A DNA stretch of 64,000 nucleotides from Acidisoma sp. PAMC 29798 (GTDB taxonomy: Bacteria; Pseudomonadota; Alphaproteobacteria; Acetobacterales; Acetobacteraceae): positions 1,736,001 to 1,800,000 of the forward strand of contig NZ_CP126994.1 in NCBI RefSeq assembly GCF_030252425.1, given 5' to 3'. Positions 18,169 through 25,789 of the stretch are shown in pieces. Under the pieces are notes generated by a model that saw only the letters and a list, made by a program, of their open reading frames with translations, was not told the DNA's origin and searched no databases. How positions within the stretch are numbered: the first letter of the stretch is position 1; the number at the start of each line of letters is the position of its first letter. The position numbers and the translations under genes are program-made.

Positions 18169-18218
18169 GCGCCCGGTGCAGCCTCTCTCTCCGATACCAA
18201 TGGCACCGGGCGCTTTTT
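18169..18218 (+). terminator. Intra-operon hairpin with T-run (partial terminator)
   Basis: GCGCCCGGTGC (18169-18179) pairs perfectly with GCACCGGGCGC (18203-18213), followed by five T. It lies between the binding-protein stop and the permease ATG at 18222. Such attenuators typically lower permease/ATPase expression relative to the abundant binding protein and also protect the upstream mRNA 3' end. Confidence 0.85.
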
Positions 18219-18221
18219 GCG

Positions 18222-19181
18222 ATGAGGTCACCGCTTTTTCGGCTGATCGGCCAACGCATCGCTATCGGCATCATCCTGCTCTGGGCCGTGTCGGGGCTCA
18301 TTTTCACAGGCACGCAGATTCTGCCCGGTGACGTGGCGCAGGCGATCCTTGGCCAGCAGGCGACCAAGGATTCGCTCGCCGCCGTACGCATCGAACTCGG
18401 CCTGAACAAGCCGGCCATCGTTCGGTATGGCGAGTGGCTGGAAGGCGCCGTGCAAGGCGATTTCGGTCGCAGCTACGTCAACCAGGATGATATCGCGACG
18501 GCAATCGGCCACCGGCTGGGCAATACGCTGTTCCTGGCCTTCTGGGCGGCGGTGATTTCCGTGCCGCTCGCGCTGCTGCTCGGCATGCTGTCGGTGCTTT
18601 ATCGGGACACGCTCCTCGATCGTATTCTATCCATCGTCACGCTGAGTACGGTGTCACTACCAGAATTCTTCTCGGGCTATTTGCTGATCTACATCTTCGG
18701 TGTGCAGCTCCGGTGGTTTCCCGCCAGTGCGCTCATCTACAACGGCATGGGGATCTGGGATCGGCTCTATGCCATCGCCTTGCCCTGCGCCACGCTGGTG
18801 CTCGTCATCGTCGGCTATATGATGCGCATGACCCGCGCGGCCATCCTGAATGTCATGTCATCGGCCTATGTCGAGACGGCGGAACTCAAGGGCCTGTCGA
18901 AGTTCCGCATCATCTGGCGGCACGCCTTGCCCAATGCGGTGGCGCCGATCATTCAGGTGATCGCGCTCAACCTCGCCTATCTCGTCGTCGGCGTTGTCGT
19001 CGTCGAAGTCATCTTCGTCTATCCAGGCATGGGCCAGTATATGGTTGACAGCGTTGCCAAGCGCGATGTGCCGGTCGTGCAGGCGTGCGGCCTCATCTTC
19101 GCGGCGGTCTATATCGTGCTCAATCTCGTGGCCGATGTCGCGGCCATCCTCGCCAACCCCCGACTGCGGCATCCGCGATGA
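18222..19181 (+). CDS. ABC importer permease (DppB-type)
   Basis: The 319-residue inner-membrane permease has six predicted helices. The N-terminal TM and ADVAQAILGQ-type segment precede the BPD_transp_1 domain (about 95-315). The EAA coupling motif reads AYVETAELKGLSKFRIIWRHALPNAVAP, the surface that contacts the ATPase. It forms the channel with the next gene; the overlap ATGA (19178-19181) indicates coupled translation. Confidence 0.95.
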   Translation: MRSPLFRLIGQRIAIGIILLWAVSGLIFTGTQILPGDVAQAILGQQATKDSLAAVRIELGLNKPAIVRYGEWLEGAVQGDFGRSYVNQDDIATAIGHRLGNTLFLAFWAAVISVPLALLLGMLSVLYRDTLLDRILSIVTLSTVSLPEFFSGYLLIYIFGVQLRWFPASALIYNGMGIWDRLYAIALPCATLVLVIVGYMMRMTRAAILNVMSSAYVETAELKGLSKFRIIWRHALPNAVAPIIQVIALNLAYLVVGVVVVEVIFVYPGMGQYMVDSVAKRDVPVVQACGLIFAAVYIVLNLVADVAAILANPRLRHPR

Positions 19182-20011
19182 TCACTATGATACGTCGCAT
19201 GCCAGTGTCTGCGATGATTGGCCTCACCGTCGTGATCATCATGGTGGCGGGTGCAATCCTGGCCCCCGTCATCTCGCCCTATGGCATGGCCGATATCGTC
19301 GGTGGGGTCTGGGATCCTTGGTCTCACAAGGACCTTCTCGGCACCGACAACCTCGGCCGCGATCTACTCTCCCGCATGATCTGGGGCGGGCGCATTACTA
19401 TTTTCGTCGCTGCCGCCGCGACTTTGCTGTCCTTCAGCATCGGCGTCACCCTCGGCTTTATCGCCGCCGTCACGCGGGGCTGGACCGAACAGATCCTGTC
19501 ACGCGCAGTGGATTTGGTGATGGCCGTGCCGACGCTGATTTTCGCTCTCGTGGTGCTGTCTGTGCTGCCGAGCGCCGTTTATGTGCTGATCCTGGTCATC
19601 GCCCTGCTCGACGCGACGCGGGTCTTTCGTGTCAGCCGGTCGATCGCCGCCGATATCGTCGTCATGGATTATGTCGAGGCCGCGCGTCTGCGTGGCGAAA
19701 AGATCGGCTGGATCATGCTGCGGGAGATTCTGCCCAACGCGATTTCACCGCTGCTCGCCGAAATCAGCCTGCGCTTCGTCTTTGCAGTGCTGTTCCTGTC
19801 CACGCTCTCCTTCCTCGGCCTCGGTATTCAGCCACCGACGCCCGATTGGGGCGGCATGGTGAAGGACAATAAGGACGGCATCGTCTTCGGCGTTTCGGCC
19901 GCTCTCATTCCGGGCGCTGCGATCGCGGCCCTGTCGATCTCGGTCAATCTGGTGGCCGATTGGATCCTCAACCACACCACCAGCCTTAGGGGAGGACGGG
20001 ACGCTGTCTGA
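19178..20011 (+). CDS. ABC importer permease (DppC-type)
   Basis: The 277-residue second permease has an N-terminal TM (IGLTVVIIMVAGAILAPVI), the LGTDNLGRDLLSRMIWGGR signature of DppC/OppC proteins, then the transporter domain with the EAA loop DYVEAARLRGEKIGWIMLREILPNAISP. ATG 19178 overlaps the dppB-like stop; an in-frame extension upstream would overlap dppB deeply and is rejected. The stop lies 8 nt inside the proposed start of the ATPase gene. Confidence 0.95.
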   Translation: MITMIRRMPVSAMIGLTVVIIMVAGAILAPVISPYGMADIVGGVWDPWSHKDLLGTDNLGRDLLSRMIWGGRITIFVAAAATLLSFSIGVTLGFIAAVTRGWTEQILSRAVDLVMAVPTLIFALVVLSVLPSAVYVLILVIALLDATRVFRVSRSIAADIVVMDYVEAARLRGEKIGWIMLREILPNAISPLLAEISLRFVFAVLFLSTLSFLGLGIQPPTPDWGGMVKDNKDGIVFGVSAALIPGAAIAALSISVNLVADWILNHTTSLRGGRDAV

Positions 20012-21659
20012 CGCTCCTTCTGCCCGCCTTCTCACGGTCGATGACCTGCGCATCGAAGTCACGCTCTATCCGCCCGGTGAGCCTTCCAAGAACGTCGCCA
20101 TTGTCGATGGCGTGTCTTTCACGCTCGATCGCGGCAAGGTTCTTGGCCTGATCGGCGAATCCGGCGCCGGCAAATCCACCATCGGTCTCGCCGCCATGGC
20201 GTATGGGCGGGGCGGTTGCCGCATCACCGGTGGCGTCATCGATTTCGACGGGCGGGATATGCGGGCCTTGTCGCGCACCGGCATTCGCGCCGTGCGTGGC
20301 AACAAGGTCTCTTACGTCGCGCAATCGGCGGCCTCTGCCCTCAATCCGTCGCGCCGCATTACCGATCAGGTGATCGAAGCAGCGGTGCGCCACGGGCTGA
20401 TGTCGCCCAAGGAAGCGACGGAGCGCGCGCGCTGGCTGTTCAAGATGCTGGAACTGCCGTCACCGGAGACGATCGGGGAGCGCTTTCCGCACCAGCTGTC
20501 CGGTGGGCAGTTGCAGCGTATCGCGACGGCCCTCGCACTGTGTCCGAAGCCTGACCTGATCGTCTTCGATGAGCCGACAACGGCGCTGGATGTGACGACG
20601 CAGATCGGCGTGCTCGCCGTCATCAAGCGCGTGATCGAGGAGTCCGGCACGGCCGCGCTTTATATTTCCCATGACCTCGCGGTCGTCGCGCAGATCGCCG
20701 ATGACATCATGGTACTGCGCCACGGCAAGATGGTGGAATACGGCACAGCGCGACAGATCATCGAAGCGCCGCGCGAGGAGTATACGCGCAAGCTGGTTTC
20801 GGTGCGTCGCATTCCGAACCTGACCCATGCCGATCCGACATCGCCGAATCTGCTGCGCGTGCAGAACATCAATGCGTCTTACGGCCCGGTGCCGGTGTTA
20901 ATGGATGTGTCCTTCGATGTGCCGGTCGGTCAGACGGTCGCGATCGTGGGCGAATCGGGTTCGGGTAAATCGACCCTCGCGCGTGTCGTCACCGGGTTGC
21001 TAAAACCCACCGGTGGCAGCGTCAGTTTCAAAGGCAAGCCGCTCGCGCCCGACTACCATAGGCGTCCGCGCGAGGAGCTGCGGCTGCTGCAGATGATTTA
21101 CCAAATCCCCGATGTCGCCATCAATCCGCGGCAGACAGTGCGCCATATCATTGGCCGTCCACTGAGCTTCTATTTCGGTCTTTCCGGTCGGGCGCGGGAA
21201 ACGCGCATTCGCGAATTGATGGACTCCATCGAACTGCCGGTGGCCCTGGTGGATCGCTATCCGGCCGAGCTATCCGGTGGCCAGAAGCAGCGCGTTTGCA
21301 TCGCGCGTGCGCTCGCCGCAAAGCCGGAACTCATCATTTGCGATGAGCCGACATCGGCGCTCGATCCCCTGGTTGCGGACGGCATTCTGACGCTGCTGAT
21401 GAAGCTGCAAGCCGAGACCAAGGTGTCCTACCTCTTCATCACGCATGACATTGAAACCGTGCGCGCCATTGCCGATCATGTCGTGGTCATGCATCGCGGC
21501 CGGCTGGTGCGCAGTGGCCCGAAGGCTATCGCCCTCGCGCCACCCTTCGATGATTACACCGATCTGCTTTTGGCTTCGGTACCGGAAATGCATGTCGGTT
21601 GGTTGGAACAGGCCGTAGAGCGCAAGCGCGTAGCGCTTGCGACGCAATTGACGAAGTAG
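20004..21659 (+). CDS. Fused two-domain ABC importer ATPase (DppD-DppF type)
   Basis: The 551-residue protein carries two complete nucleotide-binding domains: the first with Walker A GESGAGKST, signature LSGGQLQRIA and DEPTTALD; the second with GESGSGKST, LSGGQKQRVC and DEPTSALD. It energises uptake through the two permeases. No ATG or GTG gives a whole first domain. The GTG at 20112 would remove the first strands (LLTVDDLRIEVTLYPPGEPSKNVAIVDGV). In frame, CTG 20004 is preceded by AGGGGAGG (19988-19995) at 8 nt, giving the most coherent start, though CTG initiation is rare. The stop is followed directly by the convergent hydrolase stop. Confidence 0.9.
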   Translation: MSDAPSARLLTVDDLRIEVTLYPPGEPSKNVAIVDGVSFTLDRGKVLGLIGESGAGKSTIGLAAMAYGRGGCRITGGVIDFDGRDMRALSRTGIRAVRGNKVSYVAQSAASALNPSRRITDQVIEAAVRHGLMSPKEATERARWLFKMLELPSPETIGERFPHQLSGGQLQRIATALALCPKPDLIVFDEPTTALDVTTQIGVLAVIKRVIEESGTAALYISHDLAVVAQIADDIMVLRHGKMVEYGTARQIIEAPREEYTRKLVSVRRIPNLTHADPTSPNLLRVQNINASYGPVPVLMDVSFDVPVGQTVAIVGESGSGKSTLARVVTGLLKPTGGSVSFKGKPLAPDYHRRPREELRLLQMIYQIPDVAINPRQTVRHIIGRPLSFYFGLSGRARETRIRELMDSIELPVALVDRYPAELSGGQKQRVCIARALAAKPELIICDEPTSALDPLVADGILTLLMKLQAETKVSYLFITHDIETVRAIADHVVVMHRGRLVRSGPKAIALAPPFDDYTDLLLASVPEMHVGWLEQAVERKRVALATQLTK

Positions 21660-23660
21660 CTAAACCCCGTCACGGGGAATGCGTGTCGACCAAGTGCGGG
21701 AGGCGACGCGTGTATCCCCCTCGAAGGCGTCGAGCGTCGCATCGATCACGAACTCCGTCTTCGTCGCCGTCATGACCGTGCGGCTATCGGCGCGCGTTTG
21801 CCAATCGCCACGCCCGACGGCCAGGGTGCAACTCACCTCCACAGACGCGGACAGCGGATCGCGCGCCTGGATGCGATAGACCTCCCGCTGGATCGATTCC
21901 GTCTCCAGCCCATGCGGCAGGATGGTCGAGCGGCCGGTGTCGTTGAGGGAGGAGATCACCATCTCCCCGGTCGCGGCATCATGGGTGACGGTCCGATAGC
22001 TGTCAGCCGGGCGCTGCCATGTCCGCTCCAAAGGCGGTGCGCCCTCGGCTGGTTGCCATGTCACCGCCGCATCCTCGGCGCGCGGCGCGCGGACGGGAAG
22101 CGAGATAGTGGAGACGCCGGCAAACAGGCTGAGCGTGACGGCTTCCGGCGACGGCCAGATGATCGGCCAATAGGTGGTGGAGACAGCGATGCGCAGCCGA
22201 TGGCCAGGCGCGAAGCTATGCGCCGCATCGTTCAGGGCGATCCTGATCCGCGTGCGCTGGCCGGGGATCATCTCCTCCGGCTGCTCGTGCCCGTTGCGAT
22301 GTGTGAGGTTGAGCAAACCGTAGCTCACCCGAAGGGAGCCGCCGGTGGGTGACACGTCATTCAACCGCACGCAGAGTGTGGCGAGCGGGCGATCGACCGC
22401 CAGCTCCAACTCCAACACGGGCGTGCCGAGAATCTCCAGCCGCTCCGTCAGCGGCTCGGTGTCGAAGACCAGCGAACGGCCGTCATCGACCAGTTGATCG
22501 GTCGGCTGATCGGGGATCAGGCCGAAGCTGAACCAAGTGCCGGAGGCTTCGCCCAGGTTCTGCGGAGACGACCAATCGAGCTGCGTCTCCGGTCCCGGTT
22601 GCGCGCGCAAGCCCTCGGCATTGAGGGCCAGTGTCACGCCCGTGCGCGGCCAGGCGTCTTCCGCCACCCAGCGGCCGGGTCTCTCGGCATATTGGGCGAG
22701 AGGTTCCGCCCAATCCTGCAGCCAGATGCGATACAGCGGTTCCGCCATCACACCGGTGTCTTTTCCGGCGAGATGCTGGTCGAACCAGCGCAGGCATTCC
22801 TGCAAGAAGCCGATGCGCGGCGCGGGTTTGGCGAAATGCGGATATTTATGCGCCCAGGGACCGGTGATGCCCTTGCGTGGCACATGCGCCAGACCTTCGA
22901 CGAGACGCGACACGGTGTTCGAATAGCCGTCGGCCCAGCCGCCGACCACGAGCACGGGCGCGGTGACATCGGCGAAATTCTCGCAAATCGAGCCGTGCTT
23001 CCAATAGGCGTCACGGCGTTGATGACGCAGCCAGGTATCGATCAGCAGCGGCATGGTGTCGAGGCGGTTGAGCCACATCTCCCGCCACCGGTCACCCACC
23101 AGCGCGGCGTCCGGCGGGCGGGACATATAGCCGAGCATGGTCGAAGACCATTGCAAATTGTCATTGAGCAGACATCCGCCCATGTAGTGGATGTCATCTG
23201 CATAACGATCGTCGGTGGAACAGATGGTGACGACGGCGCCGAGCGCGGGCGGCCGCCGCGCCGCGATCTGCAAGCCGTTGAAGCCGCCCCAGGAAATGCC
23301 GATGATGCCGACCTTGCCGGAAGACCAAGGCTGGGACGCGATCCAGGCGATCACCTCCAGCGCGTCATCCTGTTCCTGCGCGATGTATTCGTCTTCGAGC
23401 AGGCCATCAGATTCGCCACTGCCGCGCATATCGACGCGAACACAGGCATAGCCATTGCCGGCGAAATAGGGATGCGTCAAGGCATCGCGATCGACCGTTC
23501 CATCCCGCTTGCGATAGGGCAGGAACTCAAGGATCGCAGGGGCTTTCGGTGCATCGATGGGCAGCCAAATGCGGGCGGCGAGGCAGGTGCCGTCGGCCAA
23601 GGGAATCCAGACGTTCTCCAGCTCCTGCACGCCGTAGGGAAAGCGATCGATAACCTGCAC
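21660..23660 (-). CDS. CocE/NonD family serine hydrolase (peptidase S15-like)
   Basis: The 666-residue alpha/beta hydrolase is in the X-Pro dipeptidyl-peptidase/cocaine-esterase family. Ser123 lies in the GISWGGF elbow, Asp in the GGWADGYSN segment and His in ITGPWAHKYPH complete the triad. The C-terminal half is the usual jelly-roll beta domain. No signal peptide is seen, so it is probably cytoplasmic. GTG 23660 was chosen since GGAGG lies 8 nt upstream and homology begins at VIDRFPYGVQELENVWIPLADGT; a longer frame would overlap the divergent gene's start. Members cut esters, amides or X-Pro peptides. Placement inside an importer/catabolic block suggests it processes the imported compound. 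Confidence 0.88.
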   Translation of the reverse strand: MQVIDRFPYGVQELENVWIPLADGTCLAARIWLPIDAPKAPAILEFLPYRKRDGTVDRDALTHPYFAGNGYACVRVDMRGSGESDGLLEDEYIAQEQDDALEVIAWIASQPWSSGKVGIIGISWGGFNGLQIAARRPPALGAVVTICSTDDRYADDIHYMGGCLLNDNLQWSSTMLGYMSRPPDAALVGDRWREMWLNRLDTMPLLIDTWLRHQRRDAYWKHGSICENFADVTAPVLVVGGWADGYSNTVSRLVEGLAHVPRKGITGPWAHKYPHFAKPAPRIGFLQECLRWFDQHLAGKDTGVMAEPLYRIWLQDWAEPLAQYAERPGRWVAEDAWPRTGVTLALNAEGLRAQPGPETQLDWSSPQNLGEASGTWFSFGLIPDQPTDQLVDDGRSLVFDTEPLTERLEILGTPVLELELAVDRPLATLCVRLNDVSPTGGSLRVSYGLLNLTHRNGHEQPEEMIPGQRTRIRIALNDAAHSFAPGHRLRIAVSTTYWPIIWPSPEAVTLSLFAGVSTISLPVRAPRAEDAAVTWQPAEGAPPLERTWQRPADSYRTVTHDAATGEMVISSLNDTGRSTILPHGLETESIQREVYRIQARDPLSASVEVSCTLAVGRGDWQTRADSRTVMTATKTEFVIDATLDAFEGDTRVASRTWSTRIPRDGV

Positions 23661-23748
23661 GCGGAAGACCTCCAGGAGGGCGAATTGCGGCACAATGGAG
23701 CGGCGGACGCGGCTTGGGAAGGCTGTCCCGATGGTGTAGTTTGGCGCC

Positions 23749-25788
23749 ATGTCCAGCGACCCGCTTCTACAGCCTTTCACCTTGAAACACCTTGTGTTGC
23801 GCAATCGATTTATGTCGACGGCGCATGAGCCGGCCTATACCGATGATGGCCTACCGAAGGCGCGCTACCGGCTTTATCATGAGGAGAAGGCGCGCGGTGG
23901 CATTGCGCTGACGATGATCGGCGGCTCCGCCGTGGTCGCGCCGGATAGTCCGCAATCCTTCGGCAATATCCTGCTCTACAAGGATGAGAGCGTCGGTTGG
24001 TTGCGCGAACTGGCTGATGGCGTGCACAACCACGGTGCGGCCGTCATGATCCAGATCACCCATCTCGGCCGCCGCACGAGTTGGAGCAAGGCCGATTGGC
24101 TGCCGGTGCTCGCACCCTCCAATGTGCGCGAGGCCGCGCATCGCGCCTTTCCGAAAATCATTGAAGATTGGGACATTGCGCGTGTGGTCGCGGCCTATGC
24201 CGATGGTGCCGAGCGCGCGAAGGCAGCCGGTCTCGATGGGATCGAACTCGAAGCCTACGGTCATCTCATTGACCAGTTCTGGTCGCCCGCTACCAATAGG
24301 CGCGACGACGAATACGGCGGTTCGATCGAGAACCGCATGCGGTTCGGCATGGAGGTTTTGGTCGCCATCCGCGTGCGCGTGGGTCCCGACTTCCTCGTCG
24401 GTGTCAGGATGGTTTGCGATGAGGAATGGGAGCAGGGGTTGACGCGCGCAGATGGCATCTCCATCGCGCAACGTCTGACGCAGTCGGGCCTGATCGATTT
24501 CGTCAATGTCATTCGCGGCCATATCGATACCGATGAAGCGCTGAGCCATGTCATTCCCGGCATGGGCGCGCGGTCTGCACCGCATCTCGATTTCGCCGGT
24601 GAGATCCGTGCGGCGACACGACTGCCGACATTTCATGCCGCGCGCATTCAGGATGTTGCGACGGCGCGTTATGCGGTGGAGAGCGGTAAGCTCGACATGG
24701 TCGGCATGACGCGACCCCATATGGCCGATCCGCATATTGCGCGAAAGGTTATCGAAAAGCGTGAGCATGAAATCCGTCCCTGCGTCGGCATGGGGTATTG
24801 CATCGATTCCATCTATTCCTCCGGCGAAGGGCATTGCATCCATAATGCCGCGACCGGCCGCGAAGACAGCATTCCTCATGTCATTTTTAAAAGCATAGGT
24901 GCGCGCAGGAAGGTGGTGGTGGTTGGCGCAGGCCCTGCGGGGTTGGAAGCGGCGCGCGTCGCCGCCGAGCGTGGGCATGAGGTGGTGGTCTTCGAAGCCG
25001 CACCGAATGCCGGCGGGCAGGTGCATCTCACCGCCGCTCTCAAACGCCGTCGCGAGATCCTCGGCATTATCGATTGGCGCATATCGGAATGCACGCGGCT
25101 CGGCGTGCGATTCCACTACAACCTCTATGCCGAGGCCGGCGATGTCCTGGCGGAGGCACCGGATTGCGTCGTGATCGCGACCGGCGGCATTCCGGACACG
25201 AGTTTTCTCGAAACGGGCGCCGAGTTTGCGACATCAAGCTGGGATATACTGTCCGGTGCCGTGCGGCCTGCGGCCTCCGTCATTCTCTATGACGACAATG
25301 GTGGCCATTCCGGCATGACGGTGGCGGAGTTCCTGGCCGAGGCGGGTTCAGCGCTCGAGGTGGTGACGCCGGAGCGTACGCTGGCACCCGATGTCGGCGG
25401 CACCAGCTATCCGCCCTATTTCAAATCCTTGAACCAGCACAATGCGGCGATTACCATCAACCTACGGCTTCGCGCCCTCAAACGGACAGGCAATAGGATC
25501 ACCGGCGTGTTTTTCGATGAGTATGGCAAGCGTGATATCGAGAAAGAGGCCGACCAGATCGTGGTCGATCATGGTACTCTCCCTCTCGATGCGTTGTATT
25601 TCGCGTTGAAGCCCGCATCGGTCAATCTCGGTGAGGTCGATTACACTGCGCTGATCGCGGGCCGGCCGCAGACGGTGATGCGCAACGCTGACGGCGGTTA
25701 CAGGCTGTTTCGCATCGGCGATGCGGTGTCGAGCCGCAACATCCATGCCGCGATCTATGACGCTATCCGTCTCATGAAAGACATCTGA
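23749..25788 (+). CDS. Flavin/Fe-S oxidoreductase, N-methylproline-demethylase-like
   Basis: The 679-residue protein has an Old Yellow Enzyme FMN barrel (about 5-340, LRNRFMSTAHEPAYTDDGLPKARYRLYHEEKARGG) and a C-terminal FAD/NAD-binding half (VVVVGAGPAGLEAARVAAERG), the architecture of trimethylamine dehydrogenase and 2,4-dienoyl-CoA reductase. The N-terminal sequence closely resembles proteins annotated N-methylproline demethylase in alphaproteobacterial proline-betaine catabolism. The cluster loop RPCVGMGYC...GHC shows only three of the four usual Cys. It lies one base before the molybdoenzyme gene and opposite the S15-type hydrolase. The exact substrate is inferred, not shown. Confidence 0.82.
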   Translation: MSSDPLLQPFTLKHLVLRNRFMSTAHEPAYTDDGLPKARYRLYHEEKARGGIALTMIGGSAVVAPDSPQSFGNILLYKDESVGWLRELADGVHNHGAAVMIQITHLGRRTSWSKADWLPVLAPSNVREAAHRAFPKIIEDWDIARVVAAYADGAERAKAAGLDGIELEAYGHLIDQFWSPATNRRDDEYGGSIENRMRFGMEVLVAIRVRVGPDFLVGVRMVCDEEWEQGLTRADGISIAQRLTQSGLIDFVNVIRGHIDTDEALSHVIPGMGARSAPHLDFAGEIRAATRLPTFHAARIQDVATARYAVESGKLDMVGMTRPHMADPHIARKVIEKREHEIRPCVGMGYCIDSIYSSGEGHCIHNAATGREDSIPHVIFKSIGARRKVVVVGAGPAGLEAARVAAERGHEVVVFEAAPNAGGQVHLTAALKRRREILGIIDWRISECTRLGVRFHYNLYAEAGDVLAEAPDCVVIATGGIPDTSFLETGAEFATSSWDILSGAVRPAASVILYDDNGGHSGMTVAEFLAEAGSALEVVTPERTLAPDVGGTSYPPYFKSLNQHNAAITINLRLRALKRTGNRITGVFFDEYGKRDIEKEADQIVVDHGTLPLDALYFALKPASVNLGEVDYTALIAGRPQTVMRNADGGYRLFRIGDAVSSRNIHAAIYDAIRLMKDI

Positions 25789-25789
25789 G

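Noticed and set aside
22494-23828. 444-residue plus-strand frame
   Set aside because: Antisense to the CocE-type hydrolase, whose catalytic triad is visible; composition is Arg/Asp/Gly-rich shadow.
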